The position numbers were made by a program, and so were the translations under genes. A model generated the notes under the pieces. It ran no database searches. It was not told the origin of the DNA and saw nothing but the letters and a program-made list of their open reading frames with translations. Positions 45,173 through 52,928 of a stretch of 64,000 bases of DNA are shown piece by piece (position 1 is the first letter of the stretch; each line of letters opens with the position of its first letter). The stretch comes from Marinospirillum sp031581385 (GTDB taxonomy: Bacteria > Pseudomonadota > Gammaproteobacteria > Pseudomonadales > Halomonadaceae). The stretch covers positions 1,488,001-1,552,000 of the forward strand of contig NZ_CP085242.1 of the NCBI RefSeq assembly GCF_044810985.1, written 5' to 3'.

Positions 45173-45433
45173 TGTTGCAAAACGAAACAAGCGCGAAATG
45201 CAGCAGAGCAAAAAGACTCCAGGAGCCAAATTGCTCAAGACTCCAACCTAGCGTCTCCCTTCGCAGACTGTATGGAGCTGGTAAAAAACGAAACAAGCGC
45301 GAAATTTACCAAGACGCCAACGCCACGTCCCCCTTCGCAGACGAAACGTCCCCAGAAGGAGTTTGGGGAAAAACGAAACAAGCGCGAAATTCCTCAAGGT
45401 GATAAAAAACGGGACTGTCCCGAAATTTATCAA
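45173..45433. repeat. Cluster of five hairpin units with common 19-nt cores and self-complementary arms
   Basis: Each unit is arm, AAA, 13 nt, AAA, arm-complement. Unit cores begin at 45180, 45212, 45286, 45371 and 45407. Cores: AAACGAAACAAGCGCGAAA (three times), AAACGGGACTGTCCCGAAA and AAAGACTCCAGGAGCCAAA. Arms differ yet pair: TGTTGCA/TGCAGCA, GAGCAA/TTGCTC, TGGTAAA/TTTACCA, TTGGGGAA/TTCCTCAA and TGATAAA/TTTATCA. Two arms pair only if a G-U wobble is allowed, which hints at RNA or single-strand folding. A CGTC-CCCCTTCGCA-GACG block recurs between units. No protein gene is evident in the gap. Confidence 0.8.
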
Positions 45434-45555
45434 GACGCTACCCTAACCCAGCGTCTGACAACTGGTTAAATAATGACCTACCAGGGCTGGTTATTTGATA
45501 ACCCACACCTTAGCAAGAAAGTGCTCTGGGAAATACATAGGATATACACTAGGTC

Positions 45556-45590
45556 TACTCTTAGTCCTACTTAGTGTCTGACTAAGAGTA
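45556..45590. repeat. Perfect 11-bp inverted repeat, 13-nt loop
   Basis: TACTCTTAGTC (45556-45566) and GACTAAGAGTA (45580-45590) are exact reverse complements. GTGTCTGACT (45574-45583) inside it recurs at 45149 and, inverted, at 45646-45655. A recombinase or replication protein site is possible. Confidence 0.6.
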
Positions 45591-45661
45591 TCTATAGGCT
45601 TTACTATTATAGTTATCTATTAACAGTAAGGTAGAGGATACCTAGAGTCAGACACAGCCTT

Positions 45662-45850
45662 TCAGTGGTCAATCTTCACGCCTAACCAAGTCTGGTCACC
45701 CCACTTAGCGACTGGCCCATTCCCGCCCTGGCCTTCCGTCACCAGCAGCCAGCGATAGTTAAGCGCGTCGTCATCCCGCTCTATGCCCTGTAACTCCAAG
45801 TCACTCCTAAGGCTCAAGACATCATGTACTAGCTGCGTTTGGTCGATCAT
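45662..45850 (-). CDS. Small protein of unknown function beside recombinase
   Basis: 62 aa: starts MIDQTQLVHDVLSLRSDLEL and ends GDQTWLGVKIDH. AAGGAG lies 8 nt before the ATG. It is soluble and acidic, with no recognised motif. It lies in the horizontally acquired segment between the two hairpin clusters; the good ribosome site is the main support. Confidence 0.5.
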   Translation of the reverse strand: MIDQTQLVHDVLSLRSDLELQGIERDDDALNYRWLLVTEGQGGNGPVAKWGDQTWLGVKIDH

Positions 45851-45965
45851 CCTGCATACTCCTTGGTTAATGGTCGAGCGAATATAGCAGGAAAAAAATT
45901 CAATGGGAACAATAAGTTAAGTCTCATTGGTGGGCTTATTCTCAGGTGTGAGACTGACCTAGTTT

Positions 45966-46113
45966 AGTCAAAACGAAACAAGCGCGAAATGACTCAAGAC
46001 GCTGGAGGTGCTTGTACAAAAACGGAACAGTGCCGAAATGGTACAAGCTGCAAAAGACTCCAGGAGCCAAATGCAGCAGCTGCGTCAAAACGAAACAAGC
46101 GCGAAATGACGCA
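45966..46113. repeat. Second cluster of four hairpin units, same family
   Basis: Cores start at 45971, 46020, 46053 and 46088: two AAACGAAACAAGCGCGAAA, one AAACGGAACAGTGCCGAAA and one AAAGACTCCAGGAGCCAAA. Arms: TTAGTCA/TGACTCA, GCTTGTAC/GTACAAGC (with a 2-nt extension), GCTGCA/TGCAGC and TGCGTCA/TGACGCA. The second and third units share arm bases. The cluster stops about 48 nt before the IS21 end. No gene was seen in 45851-46160. Confidence 0.8.
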
Positions 46114-46219
46114 CGGCGCAAACGCCACGTCCCCCTTCGCAGACGAAACCCCTTGAGGCTTGTCAATGGCCATTTATTTTGACCCACCTTTGGCCAATAA
46201 AATTGACCCACCTGGTGCG

Positions 46220-46960
46220 TTAGTTGGTTAACTTTTCTTTCAGTCGATAGCTTTCTCCTCCCAGCATGAAGATGTGTGAGTGATGGATAATCCGGTCTAC
46301 GATGGGTATGGCCACATTGTCGTTATGGAAGAACTCTCCCCAGTCGGTGAAGTCCTTGTTGGTGGTCAGGATGATGGAGCGGTACTCATACAGGCTGTTG
46401 ACCAGTTGGAAGAGGTTATAGCGGGACTGGCGGCTCATGGGCAGGTATCCCAGCTCATCAATGATCAGCAGGTCGTTTTTGGCCAGCAGGCTGATCCGCT
46501 TTTTCAGTTCACCGCGTTTTTCAGCCAGTTCCAGCTCTTCCACCAGGGTCATGGCCGTTTTGAACAGCACCTTGTAACCGGCTTCGATGGCTTTGTAGCC
46601 CAGGCCAATGGCCAGGTGGGTTTTGCCCACTCCCGGTGGCCCGATGAACACCAGGTTCTGGCGCTGATCCAGGAAGTTGAAGTCCAGCAGCGCACTGATC
46701 TGGCGTTTATTGATGGTGGTCTGGTGACGATAGTCGAAGTCATCCAGGCGCTTTTCCATCGGGAAGTGAGCTTGTTTGAAGTGACGCTGGATGCGTTTTT
46801 GATCGCGTTCTTTCAGCTCATAGCCCATCAGGTGGTCGATACACTGTAGATAAGACCAGTCATTACTTTCAGCTTCACCGAGCAGCTGAGGGAGCTGTTG
46901 AGCCATCCAGGTCAGCCTCAGGCTTTTGCAGCGGGCGCGGGTTTGTTCAAGCTGCCCCAT
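46220..46960 (-). CDS. istB: IS21 helper ATPase IstB
   Basis: 246 aa. This AAA+ ATPase selects target DNA and activates IstA. Walker A is GPPGVGKTHLAIGLGYKAIE and Walker B is LLIIDELGYLPM, followed by IILTTNKDFTDWGEFF. It overlaps the istA 3' end by 14 nt, so translation is coupled. There is no frameshift, so it is likely functional. Confidence 0.95.
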   Translation of the reverse strand: MGQLEQTRARCKSLRLTWMAQQLPQLLGEAESNDWSYLQCIDHLMGYELKERDQKRIQRHFKQAHFPMEKRLDDFDYRHQTTINKRQISALLDFNFLDQRQNLVFIGPPGVGKTHLAIGLGYKAIEAGYKVLFKTAMTLVEELELAEKRGELKKRISLLAKNDLLIIDELGYLPMSRQSRYNLFQLVNSLYEYRSIILTTNKDFTDWGEFFHNDNVAIPIVDRIIHHSHIFMLGGESYRLKEKLTN

Positions 46961-48464
46961 GGGTCACCTCCTGGCCACTGGACTGGCCAAGTCGCTGGTA
47001 AGCCGAGAGGTCTACATGGTTGGCCGAAGTAGCCTCTGGCAGACCGTGATCTGGATAACGCCCTTTGCTCCGCGCCTGACGTTCCGCCTCCAGGTAGCGT
47101 TTGATCTTGCCAGCGGTAATGCCGGGCCGCTCGGCCAGCTGCACAAGCAGCTTTCGATCTTCCGGCTCCAGGTGAGCCAGGATGGATTTCAGGGCAACCA
47201 GCTGATCCTTGACGACTCTAGGCTCTGAGCGCCTGATCTGCTGGCAGAGTGTCTGACCCAGAGCCTTTCCCAGCATTTGACTGATTTCGGTCTCCAGCTG
47301 CGCCACCCGAGCTTCCCTGTCCCGGTAGTGGTTGTTGTTCTTGATGATGCGCCCCTTTTCCAGGCACAGGGTATGTTCGGCCAGGGTCTCACCAGTGTTT
47401 AGGTCGGTAATGACCAGACGGCCTTCCTGCTGCATTACACCGACCTGAGATTGCTGCCAGGCCAGAGGCACGGAGTATTTATTGGCTTGGTAGCTGATCA
47501 GACCGGTTTTATCCGCACGACGAGTTTCAATCGCCGAAGGCTGACGAAGACTGCTGGGGGCCAGGTAAGGCTTCAGCTGAGTTCGTTCTTCGGCCATAAA
47601 AACGGTGTGGGGGATCTGGCCGGTGGTGCCATGCTCACGACGGTTGGCCACTTCATCCAGCCAGTTTTGCAGATGGTCTCTCACGGCTTGTTGACAGGTG
47701 AAGTGTTCGCCATAAAAGCAGTCCTGCTTGACGTATTTGACCCCAGCTTCCACCTTGCCCTTGCTCTGGGGGTCATAGCCTTCACAGGCATGGATTCTAA
47801 AGCCTGCGGTGGTGGCATACTGGTAAAAGCGCTGGTTGGCCTCGATTTCCCGGTATTGCTCCTTGATCACCACCAGCTTGGTCTGGTCATAAACACACTC
47901 TTCGGTGATGCCGCCAAAATACCGGAAGGCTTCATCATGCAGTTGAATAAAGGCCTGGGTATCAAGGGGCTGGAAGCTCAGGCCCACATACATCAGACGC
48001 GAGAAAGAGAGCACGAAGACAACAAAGTGAAGGGTGACCTCCTGATCACCGACCCGAACGCCTCGCAGCTCGCCGGGATCAACCTGACATTGAACACCGG
48101 CCACATCATCAATAATGGGTTCAAAGTAGCGAACCTGAGCTACAGCCACTTCCTGGCGCAGCTGTTGAATATAACGGCGCAAACTTCGATCAGATGCAGG
48201 GATGGAGCCATATTTAGTACGCAGCTTACGAGCAACCTTCACCGCACTCAGCTTGGGGAACTCACCCAGTAGGTACACCAGATAACTGCGGTAATCATCC
48301 AGCTTTTTGCTGCGACTGGGGTCTGATTGCTGACCTTGAATGGCTTCTTCCGATAGACGCAGATACTTGCGAACGGTATTGCGAGAGATGGACAACTGCT
48401 TACTGATGGCTCGGACGGAAAGACCCTGGCCGTTGTCGTGTAGTGCTTTGATTTTATGAATCAC
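46947..48464 (-). CDS. istA: IS21 transposase IstA
   Basis: 505 aa. The start is the GTG of VIHKIKALHDNGQG (48464), with AAGGAG 6 nt upstream; an upstream TTG is on the ribosome site. An N-terminal helix-turn-helix (SVRAISKQLSISRNTVRKYL) binds the ends. The DDE domain follows (VQCQVDPGE, VVFVLSFSRLMYVGL, CVYDQTKLVV, PQSKGKVEAGVKYVK). The reading frame is uninterrupted. Confidence 0.95.
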   Translation of the reverse strand: MIHKIKALHDNGQGLSVRAISKQLSISRNTVRKYLRLSEEAIQGQQSDPSRSKKLDDYRSYLVYLLGEFPKLSAVKVARKLRTKYGSIPASDRSLRRYIQQLRQEVAVAQVRYFEPIIDDVAGVQCQVDPGELRGVRVGDQEVTLHFVVFVLSFSRLMYVGLSFQPLDTQAFIQLHDEAFRYFGGITEECVYDQTKLVVIKEQYREIEANQRFYQYATTAGFRIHACEGYDPQSKGKVEAGVKYVKQDCFYGEHFTCQQAVRDHLQNWLDEVANRREHGTTGQIPHTVFMAEERTQLKPYLAPSSLRQPSAIETRRADKTGLISYQANKYSVPLAWQQSQVGVMQQEGRLVITDLNTGETLAEHTLCLEKGRIIKNNNHYRDREARVAQLETEISQMLGKALGQTLCQQIRRSEPRVVKDQLVALKSILAHLEPEDRKLLVQLAERPGITAGKIKRYLEAERQARSKGRYPDHGLPEATSANHVDLSAYQRLGQSSGQEVTHGAA

Positions 48465-48597
48465 AACCCACTCCTTCAAAACCCTTCCCCTTAATCATCA
48501 TCGTTGAGGGAAGGTACTGGTTTTGGTGGCCAAAGCCACCTTGGGGGTGGGTCAAAATTAATGGCCAGAAGCGGGTCAGTTTAGTTGGCCATTAACA

Positions 48598-49536
48598 CCC
48601 CGCACCCGCGGGGCTAAACCGGCAGCACAGCTACCCTGAACTGCCCTATTGGTCTGTTCCCCGCACCCGCGGGGCTAAACCGCCCCCTCCCTCCACCAAG
48701 AATTCAGCAATCAACTGTTCCCCGCACCCGCGGGGCTAAACCGGCACTTTGCTCTCTGCAGAAGAGTGGCTGGAACTGTTCCCCGCACCCGCGGGGCTAA
48801 ACCGTTCCTTATGGTTACTGTTTAATAAACGTACAACTGTTCCCCGCACCCGCGGGGCTAAACCGTTTCCGATAAGAATTACGAGGTTTTTTCCGCGCTG
48901 TTCCCCGCACCCGCGGGGCTAAACCGCCCGTATTAAAGATTGTGTTCAATGATGGGTCCTGTTCCCCGCACCCGCGGGGCTAAACCGCGATCAATGCAGG
49001 CGGGAACCTGGGCCTGCTCCTGTTCCCCGCACCCGCGGGGCTAAACCGCATCCGACACACTGCGGGTGATAGCGCCCTGGCTGTTCCCCGCACCCGCGGG
49101 GCTAAACCGTATGCTGGTGAATCTAAATGGACAGAAATTCCCTGTTCCCCGCACCCGCGGGGCTAAACCGGGCTGCTCATTCAGGGTCTCTCCCAGCTAA
49201 ATCTGTTCCCCGCACCCGCGGGGCTAAACCGAAATTGTTCTTGAGTGTTGAGGCTGTTTGACACTGTTCCCCGCACCCGCGGGGCTAAACCGCCAGATCG
49301 ACTACATCAACTCAGTGCCCGGTGCTGTTCCCCGCACCTGCGAGGCTAAACCGGCTCATGGTGTTATCCGCTTAAGTGGATCAGGCTGTTCCCCGCACCT
49401 GCGGGGCTAAACCGTTGATCGAAAAAAAGGCCATCAAATACGGGGCCTGTTCCCCGCACCCGCGGGGCTAAACCTGGAAGTGGTGGAAGAGGAAGACGCG
49501 GCATCGCCTGTTCCCCGCACCCGCGGGGGTAAACCA
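48598..49536 (+). CRISPR. Type I-E CRISPR array, 16 repeats (first truncated), 15 spacers of 32 nt
   Basis: Repeats are 29 nt, CTGTTCCCCGCACCCGC then GGGGCTAAACCG, with hairpin CCCCGC/GCGGGG, at an exact 61-nt period from 48654 to 49508. Every spacer is 32 nt. The first repeat (48598-48621) lacks its CTGTT because the IS21 end begins there. Mutations accumulate at the right side (changes in the repeats starting at 49325, 49386, 49447 and 49508, the last with GGGGG and ending CCA). The right side is therefore the old, trailer end and the lost left side is the leader end. The repeat fits type I-E and the cas3 46 kb away; there are no cas genes beside it. Confidence 0.97.
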
Positions 49537-49631
49537 ATCGGTTGTTTTTCAGGTTAGCCAGAGCACTTGAAAGTGACTTTTATTAGGAGTTAATCTTTCT
49601 ATCAGAGATAGTTTCTGCTATTTTGTTTCTC

Positions 49632-50945
49632 ATGGATACCAAATCTCTTTTCAAGCAGCTGATTACTGACTTTCATGATAGTCCGATCCGCCCTTTAATC
49701 AGGCGCGACCTTGACCTTCCGCTGGATATTGAAAAAATCGTCGTGGTTACAGGGATGCGTCGGGCCGGCAAAACTTCCCTGCTGCTGGATGCCATTCAGA
49801 CTCTTCGCCAGTCCATTGATGCAAAACGCATTCTTTACCTGAACTTTGAGGATGAGCGTCTGAGGCTTCGGACTGAAGACCTGGATCTGATTTTGCAAGC
49901 TTACCGCGAACTTTATCCCGACCAGGACTTGAGCCAGTGCTATTTCTTTTTTGATGAAATTCAGGAGGTCGAGGGCTGGGAGAAGTTTATCCGACGCCTT
50001 GATGACAGTGTCAGCCGTCATATTTACTTGACCGGCTCCAACTCCCGGTTACTCAGTTCTGAAATTGCCACTTCGCTGCGCGGGCGCTGCCTGAGTTATG
50101 AGGTGTTTCCGCTCAGCTTCATGGAGTTCTTACGCTTTCAGAAGATTGAGCCTGATTCAGTCAGCTCAAGAGGGCGGGCCTTGATGGCGGCACAATTTGA
50201 ACGCTATCTGGTGCAAGGGGGCTTTCCGGAGCTGGTTCACATTGAATCGGCCGATATCCGCCGGAAAATCCTGCAGGATTATTTCGATGTCATGATGTTT
50301 CGGGACCTGATTGAGCGCTACCAGGAAAGCAATATACCGGCCCTCAAGTATTTCCTTAAACGCTTGCTTGAGAGCGTGACCAGCCCCTTATCGATTGCTA
50401 AAATTCATAATGAAATGAAGTCTGCGGGTTTCAAGGTGGGGAAAAACTCCCTGCATGATTACTTGGCCATGAGTGAAGCCGTGTATTTTTCGGTGATCGC
50501 CAGCAGATACGATCCTTCCATAGTGCGCCAGACGATGGCCGAGAAAAAAGCCTACGTAATTGATAATGGCTTTTTGACCCAGCTGAGCTTTCGCTACCAG
50601 CAGGATCATGGCAAATTGCTGGAAAACCTGATCGCGATCAGTCTGCGACGACAGCAGCCGCAGTTGCAATTTATCAAGGGCGTGCAGGAGTGTGATTTTT
50701 TGCTTTCATCGCCAGGCGTGCAAATTCCCATCCAGGTTGCTTATGACATCAGCCATCCCGATACCCGCGAAAGGGAGTTTAAAGGGCTGATTAAAGCCGC
50801 GCATTTTCTGAAAGCAGACTCGGGTATTCTCGTTACACTCAATGAAGAGCAGATCATTGAACAGCAAGGTGTTCGCATTCATATTCAGCCCGCTTGGCAG
50901 TTTGTGATGAGCCTCCCCGATCCGCTTTTACAAAGCTCTTCGTAA
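49632..50945 (+). CDS. DUF4143-type AAA ATPase
   Basis: 437 aa from ATG 49632. Walker A is VTGMRRAGKTSLLLDAI and Walker B is YFFFDEIQEVEGWEKF, with sensor YLTGSNSRLLSSEIATSLRGR. The C-terminal DUF4143 domain has a PD-(D/E)XK-like fold in relatives (LLENLIAISLRR, VQECDFLLS, IPIQVAYDIS). These proteins are widespread in accessory regions; the function is unclear. Only 95 nt, without an obvious leader, separate it from the CRISPR array. Confidence 0.85.
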   Translation: MDTKSLFKQLITDFHDSPIRPLIRRDLDLPLDIEKIVVVTGMRRAGKTSLLLDAIQTLRQSIDAKRILYLNFEDERLRLRTEDLDLILQAYRELYPDQDLSQCYFFFDEIQEVEGWEKFIRRLDDSVSRHIYLTGSNSRLLSSEIATSLRGRCLSYEVFPLSFMEFLRFQKIEPDSVSSRGRALMAAQFERYLVQGGFPELVHIESADIRRKILQDYFDVMMFRDLIERYQESNIPALKYFLKRLLESVTSPLSIAKIHNEMKSAGFKVGKNSLHDYLAMSEAVYFSVIASRYDPSIVRQTMAEKKAYVIDNGFLTQLSFRYQQDHGKLLENLIAISLRRQQPQLQFIKGVQECDFLLSSPGVQIPIQVAYDISHPDTREREFKGLIKAAHFLKADSGILVTLNEEQIIEQQGVRIHIQPAWQFVMSLPDPLLQSSS

Positions 50946-51004
50946 ACCGTTGCCCAATCGGAGAGGGATACAAGCAGGAGCCGCGCGGCGGTTCGAGCTG
51001 GGTG

Positions 51005-51751
51005 TTACTTGGCAGAAAAGCTGTAAACCACTCTCCCCAGGTATTCATGCAATGCCTGACTGCTTTTATTCAGGTGGTAGGCGCGGGGTATCCAGCCGAT
51101 CAGTCCTGAGGTGGGAGGGGTGGAAAACTGCAGGGGTGCAGGCAGAATTTCCAGTCCCTGGCGTTCAAAAGCAGGAACGGCTCTGGCCAGGTGCCAGGCG
51201 TGGCTGACCAGAATCACCTGGTCCAGGTCCTGTTCTTGCAGAAGTTCGGCACTGAAAAGGGCGTTTTCATGGGTGTTATGGCTTTGTTCTTCCAGCCATT
51301 GGGCTTTTATGCCATAGCTTTCTTCCAGCAGTTGCTGCATCAGTTGGGCTTCACTGAGTTCTTCGCCATGTTTGCTTCCACCGGTCAACAGCAACGGCAA
51401 TCCAGTTTTGCGATGCAGCCAGGCGGCATAGGTCAGGCGGGTGATACTGGCTTCGCTGGGTGCATCCGGCCAGCCGTATTCCTTGCCGGAATAAGCACGC
51501 CCACCACCCAGCAGAATAATGGCTTGCTGCTGATCCACAGTTTCCAGACTCAGGGGTGGGTACTTTTCCAGAGGCTGGGTTAACCAGTGGCTGACCACAG
51601 GCATGGCAAGCAGTATCAGGCTGAAAAGGGCTGCCAGAACCAGGGTTATACCTGTTTTGGTCCATTTTCTGAGAATCAGTAAAAGCCCCAGCAGCGCCAG
51701 CAAAGCGTTACCTGTTGGTGGTAAAACCAGGTATTTCAGCAGATTAATCAT
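51005..51751 (-). CDS. ElyC/YdcF-like DUF218 envelope protein
   Basis: 248 aa. Two N-terminal membrane segments (about 12-28 and 33-55) are followed by a DUF218 domain: QAIILLGGGRAYSGKEYGWPD, LTGGSKHGEELSEAQLM, SHNTHENALFSAELL and VSHAWHLARAVPAFERQGL. ElyC in E. coli affects undecaprenyl-linked envelope carbohydrate. It is divergent from selD. The window has another DUF218 gene (33733-34392), of the SanA type. Confidence 0.88.
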   Translation of the reverse strand: MINLLKYLVLPPTGNALLALLGLLLILRKWTKTGITLVLAALFSLILLAMPVVSHWLTQPLEKYPPLSLETVDQQQAIILLGGGRAYSGKEYGWPDAPSEASITRLTYAAWLHRKTGLPLLLTGGSKHGEELSEAQLMQQLLEESYGIKAQWLEEQSHNTHENALFSAELLQEQDLDQVILVSHAWHLARAVPAFERQGLEILPAPLQFSTPPTSGLIGWIPRAYHLNKSSQALHEYLGRVVYSFSAK

Positions 51752-51875
51752 GGAAGAAAACTCACCTCATGGGTTTCGATTCCGGGCAGTTTAGCATTGC
51801 TTCTCAAATGGCCCGGCTCTTTCTTCTCTTTAGCTTCTCGGCTACCCTTGCTGTTTTTCTTCAGAGGCTATCCGC

Positions 51876-52928
51876 ATGTCTTCTCAGGCTTCCCCCTCTC
51901 AGGTTTATCGCTTGACCCAATACAGCCACGGTGCGGGCTGTGGTTGCAAGATTTCGCCTGGGGTTCTCAACCAGATTCTGGAGAAGGCCGGGCGTTCTCT
52001 GCCGGACCCCCGGCTTTGGGTGGGTAATGATTCCCGTGATGATGCCGCAGTTTTTGCCTTGAATGATGAGCAGGGTGTGGTGTCGACCACGGATTTTTTC
52101 ATGCCCATTGTTGATGATCCTTTTGATTTCGGGCGGATTGCTGCAACCAATGCCATCAGTGATATCTATGCCATGGGGGCCAGGCCGCTAATGGCGATTG
52201 CCATTCTGGGTTGGCCGGTGGATCTTTTGCCTGCTGAAGTCGCCGGGGAAGTGGTGGCAGGTGCACGGCATGTTTGTGATGCTGCGGGCATAGCTCTGGC
52301 CGGTGGTCATTCCATTGATGCCCCGGAGCCGATTTTTGGCCTGGCAGTGACGGGTCTGGTGGAAAAACGGTTCATGAAGCGCAATGATACCGCCCGTGAA
52401 GGAGATCGCCTGTATCTGACCAAGCCGCTGGGGATTGGCATTCTCACCACGGCTGAAAAGCAGGGCAAGCTGAAGCCGGAGCATAAAAATCTTGCGCGGG
52501 ATCTGATGTGTCAGCTCAATACGCCGGGTCTGGAATTTGCCAAACTGGAAGGCGTTCATGCCATGACGGATGTCACCGGTTTTGGCTTGATGGGCCACCT
52601 GGTGGAAATGGCCGATGGCAGTGGCTTGACGGCTCACCTCAAGGCTACGGCTGTTCCCCGCCTGGAGCCGGTTGAAGACTACCTGCAACAGGGCTGTGTT
52701 CCCGGCGGAACCGGGCGCAATTTTGACAGCTATGGTCACCGCCTCGCCCCGATGGATGACTTGCAGCGCCAGCTTTTCTGCGACCCCCAGACCAGCGGTG
52801 GTTTATTGCTGGCTATAGCGCCCGAGGCAGAAGATGAATTGCAGCAGTTGGCTTCGCGCCTCAATCTCAATCTGGAGCCCATCGGTGCAATGCAAGCCGC
52901 CGGTACTCTGGCGGTTGAGGTCGTCTGA
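51876..52928 (+). CDS. selD: Selenide, water dikinase (selenophosphate synthetase)
   Basis: 350 aa. It makes selenophosphate from selenide and ATP. The catalytic GAGCGCKISPG has Cys where some species use selenocysteine, with the conserved Lys. WVGNDSRDDAAVF and GGHSIDAPEPIFGLAVTG follow. It overlaps selU by one base (TGATG), so here selenophosphate is tied to tRNA 2-selenouridine synthesis. No selA, selB or selenoprotein gene is visible in the window. Confidence 0.96.
   Translation: MSSQASPSQVYRLTQYSHGAGCGCKISPGVLNQILEKAGRSLPDPRLWVGNDSRDDAAVFALNDEQGVVSTTDFFMPIVDDPFDFGRIAATNAISDIYAMGARPLMAIAILGWPVDLLPAEVAGEVVAGARHVCDAAGIALAGGHSIDAPEPIFGLAVTGLVEKRFMKRNDTAREGDRLYLTKPLGIGILTTAEKQGKLKPEHKNLARDLMCQLNTPGLEFAKLEGVHAMTDVTGFGLMGHLVEMADGSGLTAHLKATAVPRLEPVEDYLQQGCVPGGTGRNFDSYGHRLAPMDDLQRQLFCDPQTSGGLLLAIAPEAEDELQQLASRLNLNLEPIGAMQAAGTLAVEVV

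Larger units (their letters stand above)
46161..48597 (-). mobile_element. IS21-family insertion sequence
   Basis: About 2437 bp with istA and istB on the minus strand. The two ends match over about 50 nt as inverted repeats, each starting TGT(C/T)AATGGCCA and containing TTTTGACCCACC; the left end has TGACCCACC twice and the right end TGACCCGC then TGACCCACC, the multiple-repeat design of IS21 termini. No target duplication is visible: the left flank ends TTGAGGCT and the right flank starts CCCCGCACC, inside a CRISPR repeat. Both genes are intact. Confidence 0.92.

Noticed and set aside
45041..46211. Short minus-strand frames with repeated peptides such as FRACFV and FGTVPF
   Set aside because: The repeated peptides come from the hairpin repeat cores read through; ribosome sites are lacking. 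They are not taken as genes.
50946..51004. Possible tRNA remnant (GGTTCGAGC) as an attachment site
   Set aside because: No acceptor, D or anticodon arm can be formed and no matching repeat was seen.
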